NCBI RefSeq assembly: GCF_036588685.1
Contig: NC_086378.1
Span: 26,203,578 to 26,267,577, forward strand
Source: Mytilus trossulus
Taxonomy: Eukaryota; Mollusca; Bivalvia; Mytilida; Mytilidae
Direction: 5' to 3'
DNA: 64,000 nucleotides
The number at the start of each line of letters is the position of its first letter. Position 1 is the first letter of the stretch. Of the stretch, positions 1 through 13,520 are shown in pieces. The position numbers were made by a program, and so were the translations under genes. The notes beneath the pieces are model-generated. The model saw only the letters and a list, made by a program, of their open reading frames with translations, searched no databases and was not told the DNA's origin.

Positions 1-146
1 TTCACATGCTGAAAAACTTGTCATCCTTTTTTAACGTTTTATGCTGAGCGTTAAACGACTATCAGCACATGTATGTGTCAAACACGTGCACACATCAGCT
101 AGGGACGTACATATTCTACATAGACTATATAGCTTAACATACATAC

Positions 147-3100
147 ACTTTAGATAAGTCCATATTGTTTCTAAAAACAACACTAGGTAAACTGCTGATC
201 GAATTGTCATTAACAGATCTAAAACTCAACAAAATTTGATATCATTATATATTCAGTAGGTAACAGTAAATAGACTGAGAAAAAAGTAATTGGGTCGTTT
301 AGATTTGTTAAAGTCATATGAAACGAGTGAGTGGTGAAAAATAATGTTTATCCCATTCTTGAACCAATGAATTTATATATCATAAACTTAGTCCTCTGTG
401 CATGATTTTCTCATTTTTACGCATATATATCTTATAATCGTCAATTTTTTTTCTCTCTGTCTATTATGATTTAACAAATATGGCTGCTCATTAAATGCCG
501 TGTTTAGAAGCCGAAGTTTACCGATTGTTACCTTACAATAAACAAATAACAAAAAACATGGATATTGAGCACATGTGTCACATGTACAATCAGATGCCTG
601 TGTATTTTAATGACAGATCGATGCGTATTGCAATCACCGGATTTTACGAGGAGAGTGACGCTCAGGTAACTATGCATACGGAAAATATGTCGGCGAATTG
701 TTTCCTGGAAGGAAGCAATTAAAAATAAGTAAACTTCTTCTATATGTGGACAAATTAAAGAATTTTCCTCAGAAAAAAGTATATGTACATAGTTGTATAA
801 TGAAAACAATCCATTTAGTTATAAAAAAAAACCAACATATGCATATAGGTTACTTATGACTTTAACTTCAACTTGTGCATTAGGAAAATATTGGTCAATG
901 TATAAAAGTGCCACATTGCAAAATTATTAAAAGACTCATACATTTCCAGTACAAGTTTAATTTTGAATAACTTTATTGTCTAGTAGTTATTTTGAAATGT
1001 AAGCATGTGGGCATATTTGAAATTAAAACTGGTTGTTTAAACGAATGGTTTAACGTGAACATATGATGTGTATTGTAAATTTGTCATAAAGGATGAGATC
1101 TTAGCATAATACGTCACTATTACAGTTTAAAGTCAGGAATTTTTTACGTATGTTTATGATAAATTACTAAATAGATATGTTATGATTTCTAATCAGACAA
1201 CTATCTTTCAGAGTAAGAAGTAGTTGCAAGCGCTTATAGGTCCCCGTATGGATTCAACAATGAATAGGTAAGCCTATACTGTATGGTCAGCTAAAAAAAG
1301 GCTCCGACATGAAAAATGTGAAACAATTCAAATGTGATAACTTACAGTCTACAAAACAGTTAACAAACACAAATATGACAGACAGGAACCAACGGTAACC
1401 CCTGAACTGCAAGTCCCTGTCTTTGGTCCCTAACTTTTATCCACCATTTTCTGCATACTAAAATGCCTGTACCAAGTCAGGAATGTATCAGTTGTTTTTC
1501 ATTAGTTTGATGTGCTTGAGATTTTTCATTTTGCCATTTGAAAATGGACTTTCCGTTTTGGATTTTCCTCTAAGTTATTATTGTTATTGTACCTTTTTGT
1601 ACCTGGGGTTATCTTCATATCTAAACATGTGTAAGTTGAGTACATATTTGTGTTATGGTTTTTCTTTCTTTTTCTATCAAATGAATAATCTGCTTTTAAA
1701 GAATAGAAGTATTAACGGATAATCAAGATTTTGAATGTGTTAATGACAATTGTTATTCTAGAAGACTTCTTAAGATACTAAGAACTTAATAACCAATTTA
1801 TTTCGTACTTTATTTGGCCTTTTAGACATTTTTTATTCATGCGTCACTGATGCGTCCTTTGTAGACGAGACGCACGTCTGGCGTAAGTGTAACATTTTAG
1901 TCCTGGTGTCTATGATGAGTTCATTTATAACAGATAAAAACCATTACTTACAGATCTGTCAAGGCAATGTTATTTATAAATAGATTGGTAGGCAAAATCG
2001 TCAAATTGTTCCAACCAAGATTTCTGGATGTGGTAAAATAATAATGTATATATAAGATATGTACAACACAAAATCTATAATGTTTTTTTTCAGAAAATCA
2101 TGTTCATTTTTTCAAGTTGTACAAATACATGTTCCAATCGTTCCCAAGATTATATGTTTCTTAGTATGGTCTGAATCAGATTTGCGTTCTAGCAAAATTC
2201 GTAAGAGCTTTTATAGTGAATTCAAGTTTAAAACTTTTGATAGACATTTCTATAAAATACTAAAGTTTTTAAAGGCATATTTCTAAAACCAATCTTATAT
2301 GTTAATTCTTTCATAAAGATACATTATCAAGATGATTTGCATTTTAAATGGAAGCATATTTCCGTTATGCAATGAATACAAATGAATAGACAAATGAAAG
2401 ATACATTCCATTTTGTACTAGTTTGTCCGATTTAAACGGATTTAAGGAGAATGGTTTAACCCTGACGATTATGATGTCTACGTAATTGTAACAAAGACAC
2501 ATTCAAATGACTTTTTAAAACTAAAAATTTAACTACATGTACTTTGAATTTTTTTTACTGTATATATTTTTGAAAAAAGTCAAATGCTGTAGAGAAGAAG
2601 TTTTGTCACTACAACTTGATTAAATGAATTTACTTAATAAATATATAATTTTATTACAAATACTGGTCTTTTAAAACATTTTGCAAATTCATAAAAATAT
2701 ATGTATGTATATGCGTAGTATGTTTGTGTTTAACATATTTTGTTATTTGTGAATTTGTGAATGTACCGTGGGTCGAAGGCCAGTTGTTTTTACAATTAAC
2801 TTGCTCGACATATGGTACCGATTCAAATGTGCTACACGGATGTTTGAAAACCATTACTGTACAATTGTTTTGTGCGACAAAAGGTGTTTTGTTGTAACAG
2901 TGAGCACGTATATGTACAACGATAAGATATTGAATCAATTGTTTTTATCTTAAGATACTTACAGTGTTTTCAGTGCAATGTTTTTTGAAAACACATCTCT
3001 TGGTAAATATGTAAGAGAATTTAATTCTAAATTTCTGAAATGAAATAATCTAGTATATTTTAATAATTTAATACAGAAGCATATGAATACGTTTCTGATT

Positions 3101-6100
3101 AAGTAATATAAAAAAAAACTTGTGGCGCATGTAATTTATCACGTGTTGTATTTTTTTGTTTATATACACTGTCAGATTAAACTAAAAAATTAAACTTGAC
3201 ATTTTCGTGTCGCACCCTTAAATATGACGTTCACTTCACAAAAAGAAATATAATCTAAACTTTGCAAACATTTAATTCAAATTTAATGTTAAATGATGAA
3301 GGGTAATTTTAGAATTTCATTTAAATCATCGACACATTTATGATCTTATGAATATATATCTTGGATTTGACAAGAAGCAACACATGTTACATAATGTGTT
3401 AAATTTATAGTGACGTAATCTTACAATAATATTTGAGATAAACAAGCAGAAAATCCTTTTTATGTCAGTACACAGTTAATTTGAAAATCTGACCATTCAA
3501 ATGATACTTCTTGTCAAAACAGTGTTGTTGACTATTGAGCTAGTGAAACAGATTAAAAACAAAATGATGATTCCGAAATTAATGTAACTAAAAACATTTA
3601 TCGCTTTTCTCTTCTTCTCTTAAGAAGTGGTGTTAATCAGATGTGGATACTGAAAATTCAAAAGAGTTCCTGATGAATTTACAATCTCAATCATTAAAAC
3701 GTTGTACCAACATTAAAACCTTTGATTGTTCAACTCTTTATACCACTTTTCCACATACTAAACTTAACGCTCGACTGAAAGAACTCGTCAGCTTATATAA
3801 CTGTAACAAAAATGGCACTAGACGTTTTAAATATCTAGTTTTCTGGAATTCAACCTACTTTGTGATAAATCTTACAGAGTCAATGAAAAAATATACTGAC
3901 GAGGATATCACTGCCATGCTGGACTTTTTAATTGACAACATATTTGTTGAATTATCTTCCAACAAACTTTTGGAATCCCAATGGGTACCAATTGCACTCC
4001 TCTACTTGCAGATCTGTTTTATATTCATATGAAGCAGAAATTATGCAAGGGCTTGTACGGAAAGAAGAAAAGAAATTAGCCCAGTCTTTTAGTTTCACCT
4101 TTCGGTATTGATGATGTACTGTCTCTTAATAACAATAGATTCAGTGATCACTTACATTTAATATGTCCATGTGAACTTGAAATTAAAGATACTACCGACA
4201 CAGATTAATCCGTCATATTTATACCTTTTTCTCGAAAAGACTACTGACGGTAGGTTGAATACCAAAATGAATGACAAACGCGATGATTTTAATTTTCCTA
4301 TAGTCAACTTTCCATTTCTGTGTAGCAACATCCCAGCGGCACCAGCATATGGAGTATATGTGTCTGAATTGATACGTTACTCTATAGCTATCTCAAAGTA
4401 CGTTGATTTTGTTGATCGAGGAATACAGCTTTCTCAGAAGTTGCTAAGACAGGGCTATTCATCAATCAAATTAGCATGATTAAGGTCATCACTCATGAAA
4501 TTGTACGGTCGACATCATGAGCTAATTGGCCATTATAACAAAAGTGTGTCAGAAATCATACCTGATATTCTTCCATAGTCATATAACCTTCCATCATTAC
4601 CGAACTGAACAAAGAAATAACACTACGGGTGCCGTATACGGTACAGGAAATGCTTATCCTTCCGGAGCACATAATTTCATTCCCGGTTGAGTTCGTGTTG
4701 CTTCTTAATTATTATTTATAACTGTTGATGTAAATGTCCTTTTGTTTTGTGAGTCTTTTTTACTCCTTAATTTTGATTGTTATTGTCTCTTTCTATTCAA
4801 GGTATACTGATAAAGAAACGAACGCATTCCAAGCATGAAATGTTTTCCTCAACTGTGTTTAATCTGTATTTTAGCCACCTGTTTTATGTATTTTTGTTGT
4901 ACCAAGTCATGTTTTGACAGTTTTATTCTTTTCGTTTGATGTGTTTGGGCTTTTGATTTTGCCATTTTATTTCGGACTTTCGGCATTATTGTTATTTGAC
5001 TTTTTATGATCATATCGTGGAAATAATTATGTTAACATTTGCCTTTGCAAAGAGATTTTCTGTCTACATTACATTTGACTGTGCCCCTGGTATCGTTCGA
5101 CCAATTGTTTCAACAACCGTGCAACATCGTGCCGTATAATTTATTAAATGAACGATTTTCTATTTGAAGAAATCAGTATGTCATCTTTCTGTAGTTGCAT
5201 TTTGTACTCTTTCACTATCTCTTTACATGATGATGGTAACCTTGATAAACCACTTGAATTTATTTTGTTTACAGCATATTGAGTACGTTAAAGAAGAGGG
5301 ACGAAAGATACCAAAAGGGACAGTCAAACTTAAATTGTTAAAAATGTTTCTATATTGTTGCAGGTAAACAAACTATAATGGAAGGTTTTTTCAGCCATCG
5401 AGTAAACATGTGTTTAAAAAAAGAAATCATATGTCGAAAGAACTTAATAATATGTTCAAAAGATTGAATCGTATGTTCAAAAGATCGAATCGCATATTCA
5501 AAGCATTGAACTCCTCTTCAAAACAGTTGACAATAAAGATACGTAACGATTCTATAACTCCTATGAAAATTCAAAACGCAAAGTCCGTAATCAAATGGCT
5601 AAATCAAAAGATCAGACACATAAAACGAATGAAAAACAACTGTCTTATTCCTGACTTGATACAGGTATTTCCTTGTGTAGAAAATGGTGGATTGAACCTG
5701 GTTTTATGACTAGCCAAACTTCTCACTTGTATGACATTCGCCTCAAATTTCATTATATTGACAACAATGCGTGAACAAAACAAAAAGACCTTATAGGTAA
5801 AAATGTCAAAAATACAGAAGACAACATTGTGATATTATCTTAATCAATCAGAATAAACATAACTGAGATGTTTATTCGTCTATCTATCTATTATGGTATT
5901 TCCTTTATTATTTAAAGAAACCAGTTAAATACGTAAAAAAATAAAGAAATTCGAAGAAATCTAAAAGGTTTTCGTTTTTTAATGGTTTGCACTTGTTGCT
6001 TTCCCTTTTTTTCTTACATGATATTTTTCAAAAGAACCCAATTTACAAATTTAAAAGAGATCTTCATAGCATTAATTATTTATAACTGATCTGTCTTAAT

Positions 6101-7952
6101 CACTTCCTAACAAATAAAGAAGGTTAAAATGCAATATGCTTCATTTATGATTCTTTTAGCTGCAAACCATATGTATTATACTTGCAGAAATTGCAATGCA
6201 GTGTTCTTTGAAAATACTTTATTTGGTAAACTTCTTAATCTATTCCTTCTCAGATCTCTGAAATTAAATATAAGGCATACTTAAATGACTATAAATGAGA
6301 AACACATCTCCTATTCAGTACTAAAAATAGCTGTTATTGCCTCCAATTTCATGGTGATTGTACCGTTTCTTTGCCTTCGCAATTACACTAGCTTAACGCG
6401 CTTATTCCTAGATTTATAAATAATGGAACAAAACAGATATTGGGTACACATCCACGACACAAAATCGGTATATGCAGATAAAAAACACAAAAAGCAAAGG
6501 AACATCACATTTATCGCTCTTTTCGTTCATATTCATATTGATGTCTTCAGCAAGTTGTATGTATCAAAACCATTTATTGTTTGTCACAAAGTAAATCATG
6601 GGGAAAATTTGACGTCCAAATGAAAACTTTTCTTAATTTTTTTCTCGATTAAGGAGTTCTATATAAGGTATATACATAAGAGTGTTTCGGACGAACGAAG
6701 TCAATGACAAAACTATTGCAAATTGGTGTCATTTAGACAATAGTTCAAAAAACAAAGACTCAATTTATAATCTTTTTTGACCACATGTTTTGGAATGTTT
6801 TTTATATATGTTTTTGTTGATCGAAATGAGATACTCCATACTCCAAAGTTATCTCTCTGCTGAAGTATAAGCTGCTTCAAGGTCTCCAAAGTACCTTTTG
6901 TGCCACAAATGCACTTTACGTAGTTATAAATTTCTAATTACTGAGAAACATGTATGGTACGTCACTTATTTGGACAATTCTATTATATACTTACAAATTC
7001 CATAATTGAACATAATTATCAAAAGTAGCATTGTTCAACCAATTTATATCGTTATCAAGAAGTTGTCTGAAATCATAAACATTGTTACTTAGTGTTATAA
7101 AATCATAAAATCATTTTCAACCATAGAATAATTTGTAATATATAATAAACACATTTTTTACAATTCATCGTTGATGTTAATTTTTATCTAAACTGGATTG
7201 TTATATAAAACAGTGATTTGTTTTTTTGAATATTATAACTGGAGAGTTGTCTCATTGACATCTTCCTATATCTAGGGATTGCAATATAATACAGTGATTT
7301 TTTTGTTAAATATCCTAACTGGAAAGTTGTCTCATTGACATCTTCCTATATCTATGGATTGCTATATAAAACAGTGATTTGTTTTTTTAAATATTATAAC
7401 TGGAGAGTTGTCTCATTGACATCTTCCTATATCTATGGATTGCAATATAATACAGTGATTCTTTATGTTCGTTGTGACCAGTATAGTGCATGCGCTATCT
7501 TGAGGTTTTGTTTATCATTAATCTGGGGTAAAGACTTTATGATAGGGTGATCAATTTCAATGTGGACCAATTAAATTTTATCCTTGAACCGTGGTAATGA
7601 CCTTATGATTAGGTGATCCATTTCAATCAACCACGTTAACTGTTTGAGGCGAGAAAACTATCATTAAACTATTCAAATGTTATTGGATAACAGCATCACG
7701 TATCATCACACACCCTTGAAAGTGAAAATGTTACTCCCGAATAATATATTTGACATTGGACTAACAAAAAACATACATTATATAGGTGTCTGCGGTGAAA
7801 TTGCTCGGAACCTCTGTTAATGATGCACTTTTACAATTATAGATGTTTCCACGAGGAGTACTATAGCATATGCATTGAAAGTGCACACATGCACCAATAC
7901 TTCTCATAACCATCCATACAATAAGAATCCATGCAAAAAACATGATGCTATT
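147..7952 (-). CDS. LRR receptor-like gene, paralog 2 (5' part; runs off left edge)
   Basis: Probable secreted or membrane LRR recognition protein; the ligand is unknown. Coding exons read on the minus strand: 7943-7777 (signal peptide and LRRNT, start Met at 7943), 7066-6995, 6257-6186, 3034-2963, 2023-1952 and 218-147. Each of the last five is exactly 72 bp, begins with one base completing a split codon, ends with two, and encodes one 24-residue LRR. Cysteines in exon 1 follow C-x4-C-x-C-x10-C, typical of LRRNT. A TTTCAG acceptor lies nine bases before the Met, so a 5' UTR intron is likely. Donors are GTAAGT or GTATGT except for the exon ending at 6186, which uses GCAAGT. LRRCT, stalk and membrane exons are expected beyond the left edge. 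It is a tandem paralog of the gene at 14,490-32,397 and has one LRR exon fewer in the matching interval. Confidence 0.85.
1200..1430 (+). repeat. Dispersed repeat R2 (diverged copy)
   Basis: Matches the R2 family in order: TATAGGTCCCCGTATGG, TTCAACAATGAATAGG, a GTCAGCTA block, then GCTCCGACATGAAAAATG. It sits inside an intron of the left LRR gene and is followed at once by an R3 copy. Confidence 0.65.
1455..1600 (+). repeat. Dispersed repeat R3
   Basis: Contains AAGTCAGGAATGTATCAGTTG, TTTGATGTGCTTGAGA, TTTTGCCATTTG and GACTTTCCGTTTTG, in the same order as other R3 copies at about 8505, 12010, 22235 and 35000. Not coding. Confidence 0.65.
1790..1925 (-). repeat. Dispersed repeat R1 (reverse copy)
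   Basis: Reverse-oriented copy of the family whose hallmark is ACGCCAGACGCGCGTTT followed by GACTCATCAGTGACGCT. Here it reads GGCCTTTTAGAC, GCGTCACTGATGCG, GACGCACGTCTGGCGT. It lies in an LRR intron between the exons at 1952-2023 and 147-218. Confidence 0.75.
3643..4610 (+). pseudogene. Decayed Penelope-like reverse transcriptase
   Basis: Two open stretches (3643-4032 and 4171-4479) together resemble a Penelope-like element RT, a family I recognise by memory only. Visible blocks are TFDCSTLYTTFPHTKL near the start, then RRFKYLVFWN, LEFLIDNIF-like DFLIDNIFVE, and DKRDDFNFPIVNFPF with CSNIPAAPAYGVYVS in the second part. The central catalytic block around 4103 reads RY then DDVLSLNNN only after a frameshift, so the enzyme is dead. 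Another frame change lies near 4020. It is inserted in an intron of the left LRR gene, on the opposite strand. Confidence 0.7.
4630..5100 (+). repeat. Penelope-like 3' tail (R5) and R3 fragments
   Basis: Follows the RT remnant in the same orientation. CTTCCGGAGCACATAATTTC and GTTCGTGTTGCTTCTTAATT match the tail repeated at 21,290, 36,200 and (reversed) 27,690-27,950. An R3-like block lies at about 4890-4990. Confidence 0.5.
5437..5515 (+). repeat. Short tandem repeat, period about 21 bp
   Basis: Near copies of ATGTTCAAAAGATTGAATCGT occur back to back (about four, diverging at the ends), giving a repetitive open frame. I see no protein family in it. Confidence 0.6.
5540..5830 (-). repeat. Dispersed repeat R3 (reverse copy)
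   Basis: Reversed R3 blocks: CAAAACGCAAAGTCCGTAAT, CAAATGGCTAAATCAAAAG, then ATTCCTGACTTGATACAGG and GGTGGATTGAACCTGGTTTT. The last block also occurs inside the R4 copies at 26,020 and 31,600. Confidence 0.6.
7195..7462 (+). repeat. Minisatellite of 80-81 bp units
   Basis: Units start at 7195, 7276, 7356 and 7437 (the last partial), each beginning GGATTG and ending near GACATCTTCCTATATCTA. Each unit carries GAGAGTTGTCTCATTGACA, which is the end of repeat R2 in reverse. It lies in the first LRR intron of the left gene. Confidence 0.9.
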
Positions 7953-8504
7953 CTGAAATCAGAAATACATTGTAATTTTTGGTAAGAAAGTTATTCATGG
8001 GATGACTTCGACGTGTTCACTATTTTTAGGGGGTTATTATAATTAGATTCGATGAAATTTCATTTCCGTCTGTATCATAAGAGAAATGGAGAAAAACAAT
8101 AATTAAATGCACTTTCAAAAAAATCTGAAATCATAATCTTGAAGATTTTTTTTTTCAATGTGATTTTTAATATATGCAGAACTTATTTCAATATTATATC
8201 AAACAAATATATACCTAATTAAAATATGATGTATAACACATGTAATACTTATTTCAATGTTCTATCTAACATGTAAACTTATTATACAAATATATAAATT
8301 GAAGCGAAAGTAGTTAATCGGCGTCCAAGTCTCGTAAATCGATTATACTAACACAAGGTAACACACAGCATGATGAAATTGATGAAATTCAAAGTGAATG
8401 AATATTGGATACGTCGACATGGTGAGCGTTTCCAGCTTACCAAGCGTAAATAAAAAGCATTTAACTAATGGTTTAACTAGCAACAACACCTGGATTTATC
8501 CACC

Positions 8505-8640
8505 ATATTCGACATAAGAAAAGGCCTGTACCAAGTCAGGAATATGACACTTGTTATACATTTGTTTGATGTGTTTGAGATTTTTGTTTTGCCATTTGAT
8601 TAGCATTTTTCCTCTGAGTTCGATATTTTTATGAAGGACA
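8505..8640 (+). repeat. Dispersed repeat R3
   Basis: CCAAGTCAGGAATATGACAC, TTTGATGTGTTTGAGA and TTTTGCCATTTGATTAG follow the R3 order. It lies upstream of the left LRR gene. Confidence 0.65.
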
Positions 8641-10654
8641 ACTATTATATGTTCAATTGTCTTTCAGACAGCAAAAAAATATATAAAGTACTTACTGAAT
8701 AAAACAATATAAACTTCTGTGGTGCAACTAATTAATAACTCGACATTCTTATACGAATGAAAATCCGGAACTAGTGAAATTTAGTATTTATTGATCATAT
8801 ATCAAATCAAAAGAGTTGAACTTTACATTATTATGAGAATATATTTTGGACAGGCAAAACTACTATTTATTCATTGATAATGTATCAAATCAGAATAGTT
8901 GAGTGTCATATCCCATAAAATTGAATTTTTAAAGCATCATCCTGACACAGCTATATTCTATATCATTAAAAAGAAAATCATCTTTCTTTCTGTTTTGAAA
9001 AATGACACTCGCCACGGTGACCATCGTTTTCTGATATGTTTGTTGTAATGGGATATCACATCGGTCAACAAACATACATTGTTGTTAATAGAATTCTAAG
9101 CAAATCTCGTTGAACTAAGATAAAATAACAATGAACGTATCATTTTTAATTTTCGTGAGGCTACAAAAAGTAGATTGAAATTAATTCTATAACAAAATGA
9201 TATCATCAATAATTTACATAAAATAGATAAAAGTTAAAATAGTAACAAAAACAATGAAAAAAAAACATTTTGTAAATTTCATGCGTAAAATGCGATATTT
9301 TAAATCAGGAAATTCAACTTTACGACTTTTGTTATGAATTTGAAGTTGTGTGTTATGACCTTTTGAGTATGTTTTCCATCATAAAATCATATGATCTCAT
9401 TTGTATAGTAGGACATAATGAGTGTCCTACAAGGTGAATGTTTGATATATTCTGATGTTCGCTCTATCGTATTATTATGCGGGAACTTGGTCCCGTCTTT
9501 GTGATTCGTGTTGTCGTCTTTCTTTCATGGTTTTATCGATTCTTTTGCGGGGAACTGCTCACATAGATGTTACATTGTTTGGGAACTAGCTTGGACTCGG
9601 CATGACAACGGGACCTTTAAAAGACAATCCAGTCTGCTAACTACATTTTATTCTGGTTCACAGTCTAGTGAACCAAATAGTTTTGCACGACTTTATATAG
9701 CAGACTGGACTTAATTTGACACGTAATATTTTGTTACTCATTACAACAGCTTTCTCTGATCTCTTTTAATAAACAATGGATTTCGTCGGTTAAAGGCATA
9801 ATCACTTAATCTTAATTGTTCAAGTCTATTAATTTTAAAAGTATATACAATTATCTTTACGCCTTCGAAGCTGACACATTTATCAATTAGCTGGGGGACA
9901 TTTTTGAGACAACGTTATCAAATATGCTTAAAAGATTAAACACTTTACATTTATATTTTTAGGAAATTGTTCTATAAACAAGTTAAACTTTCTTTAATCT
10001 ATTTTATTTACGTTTATTTTTCTGTCATTTAATTTTACAATTAAATGACAAATATTCTCTTTAACTTCTGTGCAATTCTTCAATTATTCACCAACGCTTT
10101 ACTTGTAATTTATTTATAAATCTTATCTTTAAGTATCACGCATTTTTGCATCATTATAGTATGACGCTTTTTTGTTTTCAGAGACTGGATCTTTTTTTAG
10201 AGACAAGTGCCTGTGTAATATGTGTATAACACTGATCTTGATTTGGTTTAAGAATTAGAATTATATTTATATATTATTATCAAAATTACTATGTCGACTA
10301 TCTAAATCATGATAAAATTCATGTACTGACGTTGCTTATCATCTTTATAACGTGTTATAGTAATCTCTTATTTGTCTTTATGAATCTTACTTTTACTGTT
10401 TAGTCTAGTTTTGGTGATATCCATTTGACTTTGTTCTGTACTTACACATCTCGTCATTGTGTTCTATAATAGTTTTTATATTTATGTCTGTCAGGTTTTT
10501 TTCTTATATGCTTTGTTTATATGCCATTTTGTATTTCTTTGTTACATATGATGTGGTTCTGTATTCGTACGTAAACACCCCCGTCATTGTGTTATTGTTA
10601 CATGGTAAATTTGTGTATTCTTGTCTACAAGACACCATAAAAAAAAGAAAGAAA

Positions 10655-11030
10655 ATGAAACAGAAATTAACAACTATTGGTCACCGTACGGCTTTCAACA
10701 ATAAACAAAGCCCATACCGTATTGTCAGCTATAAAATGCTCCGAAATCACAAATGTAAATTCAATCAAACGAGAAAACTAACAGCCTAATTTATGTCCAA
10801 AATAATGAAAAACAAATATGCAAATATCAACAAACAACAACCACTGAATTAAAGGCTCTGGACTTTGGATAGGCACATACAAACAGAAAGTGTTACCTGG
10901 AATAGTGGTGTAGTATTACAACATAAGAATGAACTATAAAAAATCTGTTGAAAAAGGCTAAACTCATCAGATAGAAACAAATAGAAATACATCTAACAAA
11001 ACACAGAGTGGACGTGGCCGGGTACTTTAC
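10655..11030 (+). repeat. Dispersed repeat R2 (long copy)
   Basis: R2 blocks in order: AGAAATTAACAACTATTGG, TCACCGTACGGC, AACAAAGCCCATACCG, GTCAGCTATAAAATGCTCCG, AACTAACAGCCTAATTTATG, GGACTTTGGATAGGCACAT, CATCAGATAG and GGACGTGGCCGG. It is one of the more complete copies and compares well with 18,890-19,330. Confidence 0.8.
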
Positions 11031-12004
11031 ACTAAGAACTGAGTATTGAGAGTTATACACATGTTATGCATCTAAGACTAGATTATCAATCAATACACAT
11101 CCAACATTTAATGGGTTAATGTAATGTGCAATGCCAAGATACAGGTATCGACAGATTGTAGATCCATGAATGTGTATATATAACAATAATATTGTGTTTG
11201 CTTTTAATTTTCTGAAAACAAAAGCAATAGTAATACCAATAAAAACAATATTCAATGCCTTTTTGTGACAAGGTTCATTTATGGCACAAATGGTCTAAAA
11301 TATCAACTTTATCATAAAACACCAAAAAGGTCACGATTTGATTCGAAAATGGGTCTATCTCGAAATACTTAATGCTAAATGAATCAGTTATTTTCAAAAA
11401 AGTAAACACTAGTCTCCAAAGTAGGCCCATTGTGGTCATTTTGTGAAAAATATGGTGATTTTATGCAATATTCAGACATAAAGTTTTAAAAGAAAACCTT
11501 GGCCGCCGACTACGATCCAAAATTTTTTGTAACCAAAAGATTCCAATTTTGATGCATAATTCATCAATTTAAAAACTTTTCAAATCGTGGTTGGAGGCCA
11601 AGGTTTGTTATGCAGAAATCAATTAAAATTATGGAATTTTTTTTACCAAAATTGACCTAAAATACATATAATATTTCTTTACGGTCAAAGCTTCATAAAT
11701 TTTAAAGGAAGGTGCCAAAAAATTTTATATTGTCTTAATAGTATAATCACCAGTATTTCTATGCAAAATTTGTAATTTTTTTGCCCGATTTGAAAAACGT
11801 TAAAACTTGGGGGCCAATTTTAACCCTTCGTGAACCTTTTTATAGTGATTAAGATTATAACACAATGACTGCTGTACACCTATCTTTGACATGTTTGCCT
11901 ATTATGTCTGTCTGTTTTGTTTATACATCATTTTTAATATAAACTGTTATGCGACTGCCATAAAAGTTTAGCTAGCTATACAACCAGGTTTAATCCATAA
12001 TTTT

Positions 12005-12110
12005 CTACGTAGGATTAAGCCTGTAATAAGTCAGTAATATAACAGTTGTTGTCTATCGTTTGATGTGATTGAAATTTCGATTTTGCCATTTGATTAGGGA
12101 TTTCTGAGTC
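12005..12110 (+). repeat. Dispersed repeat R3
   Basis: TAAGTCAGTAATATAACAGT, TTTGATGTGATTGAAATT and TTTTGCCATTTGATTAGG. Short diverged copy. Confidence 0.6.
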
Positions 12111-12378
12111 GTTGAAATGTACATTTTTTTATGAAATGTTTTTTTTTAAATTTATTTAAATGAAATGGTCTGCTTAATGAGCATGTTTCATTTATTTTGG
12201 AGATGGGAAGGGGAATTTGCTACTTTTAAATGTTGGTTTAGACCGCATGTGCCATTCCCTAATTATGAAGTTTTGACAGTAATTTTAATCAGCTGAATTC
12301 TATAAAATAATTGTCAAGTTTTGCTGCATTTGGTGCACACTTCTGTATAAAACATAGTCACACATGTAAGAGATATTA

Positions 12379-12626
12379 AGATAAGACGTGGCACGGTACT
12401 TGTTTATCCCAAATTCATGTATTTGGTTTAGATGTTATGTTTGTTGTTCTCGTGGGATTTTATCTGATGCTTGGTCCGTTTCTGTGTGTGTTGTGTTTCG
12501 GTGTTGTGTCGTTGTTCTCCTCTTATATTTAATGCGTTTCGCTCGGTTTTAGTTTGTTACCCCGATTTAGATTTTTGTCCATGGATTTACGAGTTTTGAA
12601 CAGCGGTATACTTCTGTTGCCTTTAT
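12379..12626 (-). repeat. Dispersed repeat R4 (reverse copy)
   Basis: Reverse of the unit at 25,681 and 31,221. GATAAGACGTGGCACGGTAC, GTTGTTCTCCTCTTATATT and GAACAGCGGTATACTTCTG all match in reverse order. Confidence 0.8.
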
Positions 12627-13199
12627 GTAAGACTATCTATTGTACAATAAAAAAATATCGGGAGCTATATTACAAAAGTCTGTTGAACTATTATATTCGA
12701 AAACATCTCACTTGCTTTAAGGGAATTGGAATCTAAATTTCTGTTGCTTGAGAGGTGCATGTCAGGCCACTACAATACGCCGAACATCTGAGAAAAGATA
12801 AATATGTGTTGAGGAAGTTATACTTTTCAAAACAGATAAAAGGGGAATGTGTCCATAGGACATAGATCGATGCCCCCCGCATGCATATCATATAATTATA
12901 AAGTGACATAACTACAGAACTGTAAAAGTGACGCTATTCAAATTTAATCTGAGTTTTGTTGTTATAAATACCGTGTATAAATTTCATAACATTTGGTTGA
13001 GGCAATTTAATTTAGAGAACGGAATAAAAAAGGATCAGCGTTTTGTTATCAATAGAAAAGTCGCATACCACTAGATGATCAAAATCGATCTGTATAAAGT
13101 AATAATAAACATTTTGTAATCTTGTCATGACTTTTGATTGAGGTACACTAAAGTTGGAGAACGGAAATGACAATGTGAGCAATTTTCCATCTGTAAATA

Positions 13200-13520
13200 A
13201 ACTCATCATAGATACCAGGATTAAATTGTGTATTTACGCCAGACACGCGTTTCGTCTACAAAAGAATTATCAGTGACGCTCGAATCAAAAAAATTAAAAA
13301 GGCCAAATAAAGTACGAACTTGAAGAACATTGAAGACCAAAATTCCGAAACGTTTTGCCAAATACAGCTAAGGTAATCTATTCATGAGGTAGAAAAGCCG
13401 TAGTATTTAAAAAAATCAAACGTTTTGTAAACAGTTGATTTATAAATATGACCATATCAATGACAATTCATGTCAGCACAGAAGTGCTGACTACTGGGCT
13501 GGTGATACCTTCGGGGAATT
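13200..13520 (+). repeat. Dispersed repeat R1 (long copy)
   Basis: ACTCATCATAGATACCAGG, ACGCCAGACACGCGTTTCG, ATCAGTGACGCTCGAAT, GGCCAAATAAAGTACGAAC, CAGCTAAGGTAATCTATTC and GTGCTGACTACTGGGCTGG. The same 3' segment appears alone at 33,880-34,040. Confidence 0.8.

Noticed and set aside
9508-9714. Open frame of 68 codons upstream of the left LRR gene
   Set aside because: No recognisable domain, no clear splice or start context, and it lies in a region with inverted repeat blocks. Likely chance.
10457-10789. Open frame of 110 codons
   Set aside because: The second half lies in an R2 repeat (TCACCGTACGGC block) and the first half is T-rich low complexity.
11263-11845. Possible element with AAGGTTCA / TGAACCTT ends
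   Set aside because: The matching ends are only about eight bases and no clear target duplication was seen.
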